Positions 23,329 through 34,936 of a stretch of DNA of 64,000 nucleotides are shown here, one piece after another. The notes beneath the pieces are model-generated. The model was not told where the DNA came from and did no database searches. It saw only the letters and a list, made by a program, of their open reading frames with translations. Origin of the DNA: Phyto melanocephala (Eukaryota; Arthropoda; Insecta; Diptera; Rhinophoridae); assembly GCA_941918925.1 (NCBI GenBank), contig OW799233.1, positions 171,720,235 through 171,784,234 on the forward strand, given 5' to 3'. The first letter of the stretch is position 1. Each line of letters begins with the position of its first letter. Both the position numbers and the translations under genes were made by a program.

Positions 23329-23593
23329 CATACATACTTTTAAAATTTTTTTTTGGATTTCAATGCTTTTTTTTTTTTGTTAAAAAAAACTTATTTCGTT
23401 CTTGTGCAACATTTTAAGTTATAGTTTTTCAGAAAAAAAATAGATTTTGAAAATTTCCCGCAAGGTTTTTATATTAAATGGCATCTGCCGAAATGTTAAT
23501 AAATAAAAATACAAATTGAGACAACTTGGCTCTTACTGCTGACAATCGGTGTGCTAATAAGACTACCTGCTTTTCTTGTACCATGGCCTGCAA

Positions 23594-24070
23594 ATTGCTT
23601 TACTCATTGGAAGCACCACTACTTTTATATGTTAGAGCTACATACATATATAGATTTAATAACTCTAATGTAAATTTGTGATCCTGGCTTAAGTTAATTT
23701 TCTTAAATTTTTATATTTAAAAAAAATAATTTCTATATTTCTATAATATCTACATTATCGGTGCAATAATATTTTATTTGAATTTGCTATTAAAGTAACA
23801 ATTCAATAATTGAAAGAAACGGGAAGCATATTGGTCACTTTTAGAGTATTTGTTTTTATTCAATAAAGTGTATCGTTAGCGGCTTTAAATCTTGCGAAAG
23901 ACTCTGATATTTTATACTTTATATTTTATAGATATTTTATACAAACGGTTCTTTTTACAACACTCTATAAATAAAATTAAAATTTTCCTTGTAGTTGTAT
24001 TGCCACAAATAAAATAAATAATTTGCAAGAGATATTTATTATTACCAATTACAGAGAAGTTAATATTTTT
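23594..24070. other. Non-coding stretch
   Basis: AT-rich; no gene or element end recognised. Confidence 0.5.
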
Positions 24071-24845
24071 ACGGCCATATGTATAAAAACTTATAACAAG
24101 CTTATAAGTCGTTTTTAAGCAAAATTCACTGTTGTTGCATTCATAAACGATTAATAGACTTATAAACCTTTTATAAACCATTTATAAAATCAAAAATTTT
24201 ATTGTTTGATTTACCCTTCTTTAAACCAAAAATAAGGCGACATTTCATGCATAATTTGCGTAAAAAAAATTTTTTCAAGAAATTTTGTAAAAAAAAATGT
24301 AAGAAAAAGTAATTGAAATATTAAAATTTATTAGATTAACACATTTCGACATATAGATAAGTGCAATTTATACAAAAGAAAATAATAAATTTAACATATT
24401 TTAAATTAAATAAAATTAAAAAATTATAATAGTGATGTAAGAAAAACGTAAACAAACTTTTAACCCGAATACTTTTCTTATTGTTATTAACAAAATAGGT
24501 AAATAATTATAATTTTTGCTCAAAAATTTTCATATAAAAAAATTATATACTTTTGATTTTTTCGATGTTGTTTTGTGCTTTAATTTTATAAAAAATGTTA
24601 CCTTTACTTGATACCCGGGTAAATCTTAAAGTAGTTATAAGCACCACTAACAATAAAATGACAACTAAATATAAAAAGCGTTGCCATACATACTAATAAA
24701 ATCACTACAAACATTTAATAACTACAAAAGGTTTATTGTACGTTTATAAATACAAATTCTTATTAGTGGTTTATAACACAAAAAGCGTTTAATAACTATT
24801 GTACACTATAACCATAAAATAACTACTTTTTATGCATATAGCCGT
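24071..24845. mobile_element. MITE-like element rich in TTATAAAC motifs
   Basis: The left end ACGGCCATATGTATAAAAA (24071) matches the reverse complement of the right end (ACGGCTATATGCATAAAAA, ending 24845), about 17 of 19 bases. Both ends carry runs of TTATAAAC/AATAACTAC-like sub-terminal repeats. The middle is A/T-rich with no transposase. Confidence 0.55.
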
Positions 24846-26154
24846 TAATCTTTATGTTGGAGATAAGTACAACTTTTTTAAAATAGTAAAAAACTTTGTA
24901 ACTTCGAATTGAAAAAATGTAAATTTTTCAGTTTTTCATATTCGTAACTCGATAGATTTTTTTTGTGTTTTTACACGTTTTCCAGTCACTGTGCAGCAAA
25001 CAGTAGTGAAATCAAAAATAACATCTGCAGTGTGCAGGGCCACCAACTGGAAAGGCAGAATTCTACTTAAATTATATAAAAGTATTTAGCATAAATGTAC
25101 ATTGTACAACACATCATTGAAACATATTTATGTTTTATTATTTTTCTCATTTTTAATGTAAATGTAAACAAATAATAAAAATTAAAAAAATGAACACAAA
25201 AAAACGAGATAAAATAAAAAATAATAAGCTTTTGATGATCACTCAGTGCAGTTGAACACATGGTGAACACATTTGCTTATTGGAAATGAATATGTAACAT
25301 TGTTAATAATGTTTAAAATAACAACACACGCATATATTTAAATTTACATACTTGATTATGTACACACATACATATACATACGCGTAAAATTTACTTATAA
25401 CATTTTATGATTCAAGAGAACTCCTCAAGAAGAAGCAAAACAAAAATTTAAAATGATAATCATGTTTACATTAAAAAAAAATAATAATAATTAAAAAAAA
25501 AAAATTCATTTACACATACTCATACTTGTACTTATGCACACTCCGTTTTAATAGCTACCAAAAGAGCTGAAATTGTCATTATTGTTGACATAACAAATAA
25601 TTAATATCAAACATCAAAGCAACAATTTTGTTTTTGGAAACTGCCAACGACAAGCGATTACTTGAGTCTTGAATTTCATCCTCTTTATGAATTTCTCATG
25701 TGTTTTCTTTTTTCGACTCGTAAACAGAGAAAATAATTAAAGAACATAAAATTAAACATCATCATTTGTCATGGCATTAAAAATGACAAAGGTCTCATGA
25801 CTCATGTCATGACCCCACGAAAAAAAAAATACGAAAAAAACTTAAAGCTTGAGAAAAAAAAGTTCGTACATTCCATAAATTGTAAAATTTCTTAAATTTT
25901 CATCATGTGAAGAAAGCACTGCATCATTTAATTCATAATGCATCTGTTGGGAGAAAAAAAAAAAAAGAAACAGATTGGAAAAAAATTGTATACGTCATTA
26001 CTTAGTACACTGGGAAAAAGACTATGTTTGGCTCGAATTAAGTTATAATAAATATCTTTATGTGTACAAGGAATATCGAAGCAGATCACAACAATTTCGG
26101 GGCCTCTTTATTCCCTATTGCTTCTCAATAATTTTGAGGCTTCAAAACTGTATC
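24846..26154. other. Non-coding stretch
   Basis: AT-rich; no supported gene. At 25770-25815 GTCATGGCATT...CTCATGACTCATGTCATGAC is a cluster of short palindromic CATGA/TCATG words, possibly chance. Confidence 0.45.
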
Positions 26155-26330
26155 GCTTTCTCCATTGAGTCCTGCGATTCTAAATTGTCGACTGGTGGTT
26201 GCCGAGAATCTTAATAGCACATTCCGTTGTAATAGCCAACCTCTCATTTAGCCTGAGGTCTCTTAGAGCATCCAAAGTTAATGTGTGCTTGCCCGTTATA
26301 CTCAATATTTTGCTTGTGAATCCCAGCCCG
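26155..26330 (-). pseudogene. LINE C-terminal tail, same family as 9711-9926
   Basis: On the minus strand it reads SITGKHTLTLDALRDLRLNE, then RLAITTECAIKILGNHQSTI and a stop. This aligns without gaps to ITGKHTLSVSAMGDLSLREM...AVTKDCAIRIVDNHQSAV at 9711-9926. The zinc-knuckle cysteines upstream are lost. Confidence 0.65.
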
Positions 26331-26469
26331 CAATTTTTTATTAAATTCGAGTCTTTTTCAACTCCTCTGCGCGATTAAAAATGCAGAATATGAGCTCATT
26401 TTCTGATCGTAAAAGATACTTTGTTCGGGAGAAAAGTGTCCCTAGCCGCGACTCTTCTTGATGTTTTAT

Positions 26470-26710
26470 TTAAGATTAATTTTTTTTAGTCAGTTTAGAG
26501 TCGATTCGTTTTCTAGTCATTTATCAGTCTTATGTCATTTAATTTGTGAGCCTTTTTCGAGTCACTTATCGGTCATATTTCTAATCGCTCACGAGACTTT
26601 TTTGAGTAATTTTTTTCTTATTTTTTGGTAGTGTTTTTAAAGTCATTTATGATTGTTTTGCAAATCATTTATCAGTCGTATTGCTAATCGGATTTGACTC
26701 GTTTTCTAGT
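26470..26710. repeat. Degenerate GTCATTTATCAGTC repeats
   Basis: Words such as TTTTCTAGTCATTTATCAGT, GAGTCACTTATCGGTCATAT, AAGTCATTTATGATTG and AAATCATTTATCAGTCGTAT, often with CTAATCG downstream, recur with irregular spacing. This looks like an eroded minisatellite. Confidence 0.5.
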
Positions 26711-28159
26711 GTTTTTTCAGTTGGCCTTCTTAATCCTACATTCACAATGACGTTGTTTCTAAAAAGGCCTTGATTTGGTTCATTATTCTTTAACCGCGTA
26801 GTGGTAGTACAATAACCAAATCGGGAAAATTTTTAAAATCACGTCCATATATAAACTCGGGGTAACATTAAATAAAAATATAATAAATTCATATAAATTT
26901 GTTTACATCAAAGTTTATTTAAGATAAAATTAATTTTTTCCTAAAAAATAGTTGTTAAAATAAAAATTAAAGTCCAGCTTTAAACATTTTCACAACATAA
27001 AATTACATGGTTGTTCTAACATTCCGCAATTAAACGATATGTACACCTCGATATTACTTTTTTTAAGTGAATAAAAATTTAACTTTTTTAATATTTATTT
27101 AAGAATACGCAAAAATTGTCCAGTTATACTTTAGGAAAAAGCAGCATAACAAGCAGTATTTAATCATGTACAATGATCACAAAATGCAAAAAATAAGCAT
27201 ATTTCAAACACCTGCATGATCTGTTTTCCATCAGTCGGTTTTCAATCTTCCAAATGCGCAAAATATGATAATAAATAACAGATAAAATATTCACATTTTA
27301 AACACCTGGTTGATCGAGCAATACAATTTGTTGTTGTATTTTTAAACTAACTGTTTTTAATCATTAACGCAAGTCGTTTTCGATTCCTTTTTTAATCGTG
27401 TAAATGACTAATTAGTTTTTGATCACCGAGAGTACTCAAAGAAGACTCAGCAAGATGATTTTTTAAAAAACAATCATCTCAGTGCTAGCTGTGATGCTGG
27501 ACATTCATATACTGCATGCACTGCTGTCTCAATAATCCTCCGCAAGTAATTATACTCCGATTTAAACCGAGCACCTTTACTGCATCTCCGATATTAATAG
27601 ATCTATAATATATTTTGCTATTAGTACTTATGTAATATTCAGGAAATTTTTTTTCATAAGTTTTGGCCTTGGCAAAGAAACATTTTCTGTATTTTATCAT
27701 TTAGCTAACTTGCCTAAGCAGATAATAGCTGTTTAATGTTTAACAATAAACTCAAATACGTGACTTGTTGAAGAAGCCAAAATGAGACAAACTTATTAAC
27801 CAGGCAAAATTTTGATTTAAAAAAAACATTGTAAACATTTCTCTATGCCTATCGTTATACCCATCACTATCAGTGTTGATAGTTTATATGTTAAGTAGCG
27901 AGAAAAAAAATCCATTTTAATGCCATGTGATTTTTAGGACCGTGTCTTAGCCTATTTATCTGTTGCTTTGAGATTTAAGTTCTTTTACTGATTATGCCTT
28001 TAAAAGAGCAAGTCATTTTTGTTTTTAAATTTTATAGAAATTATCACCTAGTTCAAAGAATAAATTATACTTCGCGTATTTAATTATTTATTTATTTAGC
28101 TATCATTTTATTAGAAGATATGACGAGAGAAATGACATATAAAAGACATATGTTTTCTT
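26711..28159. other. Non-coding stretch
   Basis: AT-rich. AAACACCTG appears at about 27208 and 27299 in related contexts (GCAAAA..AT...AAACACCTGNNTGATC), suggesting an old ~90-bp duplication. No gene. Confidence 0.45.
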
Positions 28160-28515
28160 AGTTATTTTTCACCACGCCACTATTGAACTCCTGCCAGATT
28201 AACAGTTGATAGCTGATATTCGGAGAATAGCTTTATTTGGCGGGCAATACACGTATTTAATACTATTGGAGCCAAATAACAGTCCTTTTTTCCATTGCTG
28301 TTTTGATCAATGCAGATACCATCCTGTAAAAGTCAAGCCATTTCTTTATTGACTTTAGATATAAAAGACTTCTTGACCAGTCTTCTAGCTAATGAATTAT
28401 CCCCTTTTGTTCGGTTTCTGACAGTGTGAATGCCAATAGGAACTAGATGTGCTTAACTTATAACATCTACTGCTGTCTTTTGTGGGTCGTAAAAGTTGTC
28501 AACAGTTGCCTGACT
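28160..28515 (-). pseudogene. Tc1-like transposase relic
   Basis: Read on the minus strand: TVDNFYDPQKTAVDVIS, a stop, then AHLVPIGIHTVRNRTKGDNS and LARRLVKKSFISKVNKEMA. This is the second helix-turn-helix and linker of Tc1-type transposases (IxxTVRNRL ... ARRPxKKPxIS). Further on, LLFGSNSIKYVYCPPNKA resembles the FGSDGxxYVxRPxxE stretch that follows the first catalytic aspartate. The aspartate segment itself (normally SDESKFN) is lost. Several stops show it is long dead. The D34E remainder is absent. Confidence 0.65.
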
Positions 28516-28919
28516 TTCCCAGCACATTATTTCTTTAACAGTGGCTCAATGCAATGCTGCCATTTATGCGCACCTTCATTTTTGTAATGCCACATCTAAA
28601 CTCCCGTTTGGATGACTGTGTGTTTCACGCTAAAAGCTTTATAACTGATGTAAACTTTAGCCAATTGCAATCACACAAAATAGGTTACAATGGCTTGGTA
28701 AATAATTTCGAAAAATACGGGATGATGATGTCACCAAACCACAAACTTTACAATCTAAAACAAATTTGAAAACTCGCTTATCAGTAAAGTTGATATTTTT
28801 TTTAATTCTTTGTTTTCGTTTCGTTAATAAAAAAAAGTCGTGTCGCAAAAGTTTGATCTTATAATTCTAGAATGAGGTGAACATTGTAAGCGAGAACTTT
28901 AAGGTCTTTATGCAAAATG

Positions 28920-29160
28920 CGCCAAACAGCTTTATTAAGCAGCTAATACACGGCTTGACTTGTCAAATTTCCAAGGGATTAATACGAATATGTCGAATGT
29001 CACCTTTAAAAGATTTCTTCTGTAAAAATTGTAAATTTTAGTTGGAACTGGTGCTAATTAGTTCTGATAAGCCATCTGACATCAGATGTTGGCTGAAATC
29101 TTTGCTGCTGAAAAACCGTTACAATTTCGACAGTCGGCTGTAAAAGCTTGTCGCGTTGAT
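28920..29160 (-). repeat. Dispersed repeat family R1, copy B
   Basis: Its reverse complement shares the ordered blocks listed for 14750-15010 (CAGCAGCAAAGATTTC, CCAACATCTGATGTCAGATG, TTTAAAGGTGACA, TTTGACAAGTCA, CCGTGTATTAGCT). Similarity is moderate, so the family is old. Confidence 0.55.
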
Positions 29161-29167
29161 ATTTCAG

Positions 29168-29297
29168 GGGCCGAATTACGGCATTCGAACGTGATCGAAA
29201 TTTGAAAATTCTTATTAGAATCTCTATACCTAAAGCACAGAAAACTCGATCGTTCGAGTAAAATTTCGTTTGATATCGAATGCCGTAATTCGGACCC
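29168..29297. mobile_element. Palindromic MITE family M1, complete copy
   Basis: The 130-bp sequence begins GGGCCGAATTACGGCATTCG and ends with the inverse (CGAATGCCGTAATTCGGACCC), so it folds back on itself over most of its length. The centre has CTCGATCGTTCGAG. A truncated copy lies at 19335-19433. No coding capacity. Confidence 0.75.
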
Positions 29298-30803
29298 TGG
29301 CTATTATTTTCTCACCACGGCCATTTAGAGAAAATTGCTTTGCTCAGTGGCTTCTTGTAAACTACAGTATCAGAGGCAAATAAATTATGCACAGCTGTCT
29401 TTAAGAAGCCTGTTATTAATTTTAATGATCTTTTCTAAGTGTTTTCTTTAATTTTTTTATTACAAATACCATATTCGTACCTAAAAGTTTTCCAATTAAT
29501 GAATGAATATTAAAAATACTGCTGCACTTAACCAAACATGAAATAATTTCACTTTTTGTTTAGCTTTGCTTTGTTTGAATCTCCGACCTCGGGTGCCGAG
29601 TAGTCGACTACGGTCAAATGCAGGGCAATAAAATGTAAATTTAGTGCAAAAATAAATAGTGTTAAACACAAGTGCTCTACATTTTTATAAATTTGTAAAT
29701 GTTTAAACAAATAAAAACAAAAATACTTTTTTAAATACTCACTAAACACAAACAAAAAGATGAATATTATCTAGAAGATAAAAAAAAACACACACACAAA
29801 AACTGTACTCATCTAGTGCAAAAGCGCATAAAAGGTTGGAGGGAAATTTACTGCTGCCAAAAATTCTGCAGCATACATGCTAATAAATAAACACAGACGA
29901 ATGTAGGTACGTACGATGGTAAATATTTTTATTAAAATGTTTGTGAAAAAAGTTTTTCCTTTATGTTTTTTTTTTTTTTTGCAAAAACTAAATAAACCTT
30001 TTACGTAAGCATGAAAATAACCAAAACAAACATTTCATATAAAAATCCAAAGATAATTGGAAAAAAAGTTAACCAACTGTAGCGCAAGTGAAATTGAGGC
30101 GCCTCTTAATGAAGCGCATGTAATTAAGTGGCAGATATTACAGTGCAACATTGCTTTGTGTAAGTGTATGTTTGAATTAAAATTTCACTGTGTATTATTT
30201 GTTGCACTTATAGCAACGACATTTAACATTTACTTTCATTTCACTGGAATTTATGCCAAAATTTATTAACTCTCCCTTTATACATAGGCGAGCGCAAAGT
30301 AATGTCGACTGTTAATTAACTTGATTTTAAGTCATTCGAATTTAAACAAGAGTCATTTAAGTTTAAAGCTTAAATAAGCTAATAAATCATCTTTGGGTAT
30401 AATTTCGTTGTGTTAGTTATTTTGATCTGAAGCAATAAAGAATCATTTGAACATAAGCAAGTTGAGAAAATTAAAGACAATTATTTTAAAATTTATTTGC
30501 AAATAAAAAAAGTTGTGTTTGAAAACTGTGGCCGTTTTTTTTTTAAGATTTTTTGATGACGGTGTACAATCAACGATTTAGAGTACGAAATACCAAGTTT
30601 TTGTCCAACTGGCTGTCTGTTTGTCTGTTTGAACTCGCTTCATGCAAAACTGCAAGATCAATTCTGATAAAATTCGGTATGTAGGTATTTTGATGACTGG
30701 GTAGCATATGGAATAAGCTGTCCTTCATTTTAATTTACTGATATTTTGTCCATTTTTTTGGAACTTTCTACCTATGAAGCTCACAAATTGTAATTGTTAT
30801 TTT
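29298..30803. other. Non-coding stretch
   Basis: AT-rich. From about 30540 to 30790 the sequence (CTGGCTGTCTGTTTGTCTGT and following) has the flavour of an old Helentron-like copy, but its ends are lost. Confidence 0.45.
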
Positions 30804-31273
30804 TATACCCTTAACAGTGAGTGTAAGGGTATAAGTATATAGGATAGGTCAGTCTGTCGGTCCGTCCGTGTGTATGTTGAAATCAACATTTTGAAGCCCC
30901 CCGATACTTTTAAGGTCCGTTTAAGATACCAAAACATTAGAAACACTCGGGAGCAGATTAATATTGAAAATCAGAAAAGTCACTTTATAAACAACTGAGA
31001 TATGGTGAAAAAATCTAGACCACCTTGTCTTTTCACACCAAAACAAACTTGATGAACGTAGGTTCGAATCCCAGTTAAGACAAACAAAATGTTTTTTAAT
31101 TTTTTTTTTATTTTTTTTAAATGTTTTTAAGCTAATAAAGGCATTAAAAAGGTAATGTATGTACATACGTATTTCATATTAATGAGATGAATGGTGATAC
31201 AAATGTTGCATGGCTACATGTTGTGAAGGGTATATAAAATTCGCCACAGCCGAATATAACACTCTTACTTGTT
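30804..31273 (+). mobile_element. Helentron-like repeat, copy 3 (short form)
   Basis: Starts TATACCCTTAACAGTGAG and ends with the TTCGCC/CCGAAT end and ACTCTTACTTGTT. The A/T block is much shorter than in the other copies. Its tRNA-like segment contains GGTTCGAATCC at 31062-31072, an exact match to the RNA polymerase III B-box consensus. Confidence 0.75.
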
Positions 31274-31275
31274 CA

Positions 31276-31520
31276 TAGTGAAAAAGTGTACTTATACAAG
31301 TTTGTCATTCCGTTCCGTAATTTCAATAGTATTCATTTCCGTATACATTTTCTGAATGCTAATAAATAGAGAAGTCGATTGAGCTGTAGCCGTCTATCTG
31401 TCTGTCCATGCGAGCGTGGAAATCAAATTATTGAAGTTCCTATATACTCCAAAGACTCATTTTTAGTATTAGTTTTTCAGAAATGCTTTCGAAAATTTTG
31501 CTATTAAAAGTCAACAACTT
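31276..31520 (+). mobile_element. Older Helentron-like fragment
   Basis: Contains GTGAAAAAGTGTACTTATAC, TTTGTCATTCCGTTCCG, a degraded CATAAAGTATAT region, AGTCGATTGAGC and CTATCTGTCTGTCC in the family order. The terminal parts are missing; it directly abuts copy 3. Confidence 0.6.
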
Positions 31521-32451
31521 CAATTAATTAGTAGCAGCGATATGAGAAAGAAAAACTACATATGTTTCGGTTTTACTAAACTTTAACATAGTTTATTTAG
31601 CAAAACTCATTGGGCATCGTATAAAGCATACTTTTGGTAAAATGTCTATTACAGCAGTGCAGGAATTATAATGCCTAATTAATTGTTGAAACACCATTAC
31701 ACCAAACAAAAAACAAACAAAAAACATATGGGCAAAGTCGAAGTCTTCACATATAACGGTGGCCAGAACGTATAGATTTTTCATGCTTCAATTTGAAAGT
31801 GTTAGTATTGCAGACATGTGTCTTTCACATATCAGGCAGTACACGAATGAATCTATATATTGAGAAAAAGATTTGATGTACCATCTAATGCAAGAAAGAA
31901 GCCTCTTAGCTTTAAATAGTCACCTGGTTCGTTTGATTTCACTACATTTGATTACCATCTCTCGAGATATCTTACCCCTGATCCGTGTGGGTAAACCAAA
32001 AATGCTCGAGGACTTGAAGGTGGACATTTGATGCGTTATTGACGAAACACAGCCAAGCTGAATGTAAAGGGTGTGTGAAAATTAATAAAGTCAATTGGAT
32101 GTGTATAAGAAATTTTTTCTGCTATTTTATTTAAATTAAAAGTTCTTCACTTCTAAACAAAGATAAACAATATATCGTTTGCGATAGTGGGCATGTCATA
32201 CATGTTTTTGCAAAAAGAATATAATTTAAATATTCAAACATGAAATCCTATACTTACCTTAAATTCTTGCTTGTAAAGAAAATGGAATGGAAGTGGTCAT
32301 GTCACTTAAATATTTTGTTATTCAGGTAATATTGTAGAAAAACAATGTCTATGTAATTGCAGTATCGTACCTGCGTAGGTTCACATTTTATTTAATAGCA
32401 AATGAACATTTTGACATGAACAACTCATGCAACGCAATGCAAATTGCTGGA
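31521..32451. other. Non-coding stretch
   Basis: Less homopolymeric than the neighbours but without a supported gene, element end or splice-like structure. Confidence 0.45.
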
Positions 32452-33124
32452 TTCACCCATAAAATTTTTTTTATATTGAGTTTGATGTTTTACTTTTGAG
32501 AGAGAGAGAGAGATTATTTTGTTCAGAAAGTTTTTTCTTGAATTGGTTTAATTTTAATTCATGCTCAGAATAAACTGAATTGGGATGCCACTTTTTCAAT
32601 ATATACATGAAAATTGAATTTGGTTGCCACATCACACAGAGTCAGTATATTTATTATACAAGATTTGTTTTTGCCGAAAATTAACAATTAAAATGAAATT
32701 TAATGAAAATATTGCTCAAAAATTAATCGAAAAATTAAAAAAACCAGGAAGAGGATGTTTGTATGATATGAGCAATTATTTAAACGGGGTAATGGAATGA
32801 AATAGGAGCGACTCATTTTATTTTCGATTTTTTTTATAAATTTCTTTTGCAAACATATTGACTTTATGCACTTCAATTAAAAATAATAATTTTAGTTTTC
32901 TTCTATCCGACAATTTCTTCACATATATTTTACTGAAATAATTTAGGTTTGTATTTATTTACATAGTTTGCTAGCGGTGCTGCCACTTTGTACAACTGTT
33001 TGCATTTTTATATTATATGGCAGCTTTGTTTTTTTAAATGGGTGAATCGTCCTGCAGAAAACTCTCAGTAAAAAATGTTATTCTCCGGAAAAAATTTTGT
33101 TCAGAACAAATGGATGAATTCACC
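32452..33124. mobile_element. Possible deleted DNA transposon with GAATTCA-CCAT ends
   Basis: GGATTCACCCATAAAATTTT at 32452 and, inverted, the sequence ending GATGAATTCACC near 33124 look like diverged terminal repeats. Another internal GGGTGAATCG sits at about 33040. The small ORF 32693-32800 lies between them. The match is short, so this is tentative. Confidence 0.3.
32693..32800 (+). CDS. 35-residue ORF, exon-like, MADF-like start
   Basis: Starts at ATG 32693 and reads MKFNENIAQKLIEKLKK then GRGCLYDMSNYLNG before a GGTAATG that could be a splice donor; TGA follows at 32798-32800. The spacing of LIE-KLKK and CLYD resembles the first helix and 'PCLYD' loop of MADF-type DNA-binding domains, found in Adf-1-like host factors and in the accessory protein of PIF/Harbinger transposons. 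The match is weak and no second exon was found. Confidence 0.25.
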   Translation: MKFNENIAQKLIEKLKKPGRGCLYDMSNYLNGVME

Positions 33125-34720
33125 TTAAGTTTCATCAAATAAAACTTAAATTATTTCAACATAAAAATCCTATTACGACTCTATCCTTGATCAAGACAGA
33201 TGCATTTAGCACTTAGAAAAACATAAAATCGAATGAAAAAACAATATCATATTCAATATGCTATACAAAGTAATCGAAATTATATACAATTATTTAATTA
33301 ACTACTGCTATAGTTTTAAAATCAGCTAGTTAAACAAGAGCATTACTTTGAATGCAACAGGGGGGCATAAGGGTATGGTTAGCGTTGACCATATCATAGT
33401 CCAAAGGTGATGACACCATTCTTTTAGCTGTTATTTGAATTATGTATGTCTTTCTGTGCTACTCACTTCCATATTCTGAATCCCCTTTGTTGTTGCTGTT
33501 GTCAACTCATAAAATATACAATTCAATAAACATATATTCACACACACACTCACACACATATATTCATATATTTTTTTTGCTTTTTGTTTTGCCTGTTGTT
33601 TTACTTCATTTTCGTATGGTTTTGGAATGCGTGCTTAAAGCTCAAATTCATAGCAAGTAGACTTTTGTTCATTTATTTTACCCTTGATGATGTAAAAGAA
33701 GACAAACAAGTAAGCTTAACAGGGCTGTTCTATTGAAAGCAGTGTTGCTTTCAACCCATGATACTAGCGATGGTGTCTCGTGTCGATTGTGGCAAAAAAA
33801 AAAAAGATAAAAAGGTCTTCCATAAATAAAAATGTATTTAAATTTAATTGTCAGCTTCAATTAAAATTGATTTTCAATGACGTTAATGTTATTGTTGCTG
33901 CTGTTATTGCTGGCTGCCGCCTATGTGTTACTGTGCCTGTAAGTGATTTAAAAATAAATGTGGCGCCTTTAACAAAATAAATTAACGTGTTTTCTTTTTG
34001 TTATGTATATTTTTATTTTCTGTTGTTGCCATTTGTGTATTAAAATACTATTGGTGTTAAATTTATTTTTTCCTCGTTTTTGTGCTTCCTAGTATCATTC
34101 AAAAATCCACTTATAAATAAAAAAATTTATATATATTTATATATTTTTCTTCATAAGTTTTGCAAACACACTTTTTCTCTTACACAGCATACAGCGTTCT
34201 TCTTCTTACCGTGAGTCAGTTTGATTCATACAATAAGGTCTTGGCCTGTTTATGACTTTCAGCTATTTTGATTTTAATAGGGATTTTCTGGTGAATTTCT
34301 TAATTTAAATACGTTTACTTGAGGACGTATTTTATGAATTTGATTTTGCTTTTTTCAATATTAATTTCTGTTATACGTTCTTTGTACTTATTAGGATGTT
34401 TACTTTAATTCTTTAAAATTATACGCTACATAAATTGTCTTGCTTACTAAGAACATTTCTTAAATTTTAATTAAGAGAAAAGTCTGACTTAAAGTTTAAA
34501 TTTGCAAGTTTATTATTAAGGTTGATAAAACAATTTTTTATGGGAAATTGGTATGTAAATGTAAAATTTATAATATTTTTATAAAAGAATGGGTTAATAT
34601 TAAAAAGGAAATTTTTCTTCTAACATTTAATTTAAGATATACTTTTAGTTAATAATTATAACATATATTCCAAAAATTTCGTCTAAATGTGTCGGACTTT
34701 GTTAAAAAGGCATACTTGGA
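33125..34720. other. Non-coding stretch
   Basis: AT-rich with short microsatellites (CACACACTCACACACA at 33541). The ORFs at 33442-33660, 33678-33860 and 33780-33980 show no motif and are read as chance. Confidence 0.5.
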
Positions 34721-34936
34721 CTACCTTGGGTTTCCGTTGCCGTCAAACGCTAAACCTTGGATACCAAGTTTGGTATCTTTGAGACTGTGGGCAGTTAAAA
34801 AAAGACCCACTTTTAAGTACAAAGCTCCTATGATTAGCGTGAACCATGCAACTATCATGTCGACTGTTATTTCTGTGTAACGAAAATCATAGGAATAAAC
34901 CATAAAAACTGCTCTAAGTGGATAACATAACACCAT
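34721..34936 (-). CDS. Unrecognised ORF with one predicted membrane segment
   Basis: ATG at 34936, 71 codons. It contains TVDMIVAWFTLIIGALYLKV, a hydrophobic stretch of membrane-spanning length, and ends DTKLGIQGLAFDGNGNPR. Codon use is less AT-driven than in chance ORFs nearby, so it could be an exon or a processed fragment of a host membrane protein. A possible acceptor AG lies before VFMVYS. The family is not recognised. Confidence 0.25.
   Translation of the reverse strand: MVLCYPLRAVFMVYSYDFRYTEITVDMIVAWFTLIIGALYLKVGLFLTAHSLKDTKLGIQGLAFDGNGNPR

Larger units (their letters stand above)
20910..23593. mobile_element. Possible composite element bounded by TTGCA..CCATGGTACAAG inverted repeats
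   Basis: TTGCACCATGGTACAAGAAA (from 20910, continuing ACCAGGTA) is matched in inverted orientation by TACCTGCTTTTCTTGTACCATGG...TGCAA at 23564-23593. About 22 of 24 core positions match. Between the arms lie a CR1-type LINE and a Helentron-like copy, so an original small foldback element may have been filled by later insertions. No transposase is visible and no target duplication was identified. Confidence 0.4.

Noticed and set aside
25975..26214. 79-codon plus-strand ORF as a gene
   Set aside because: Its 3' half overlaps the antisense of a LINE tail (26155-26330) and the rest has no motif.
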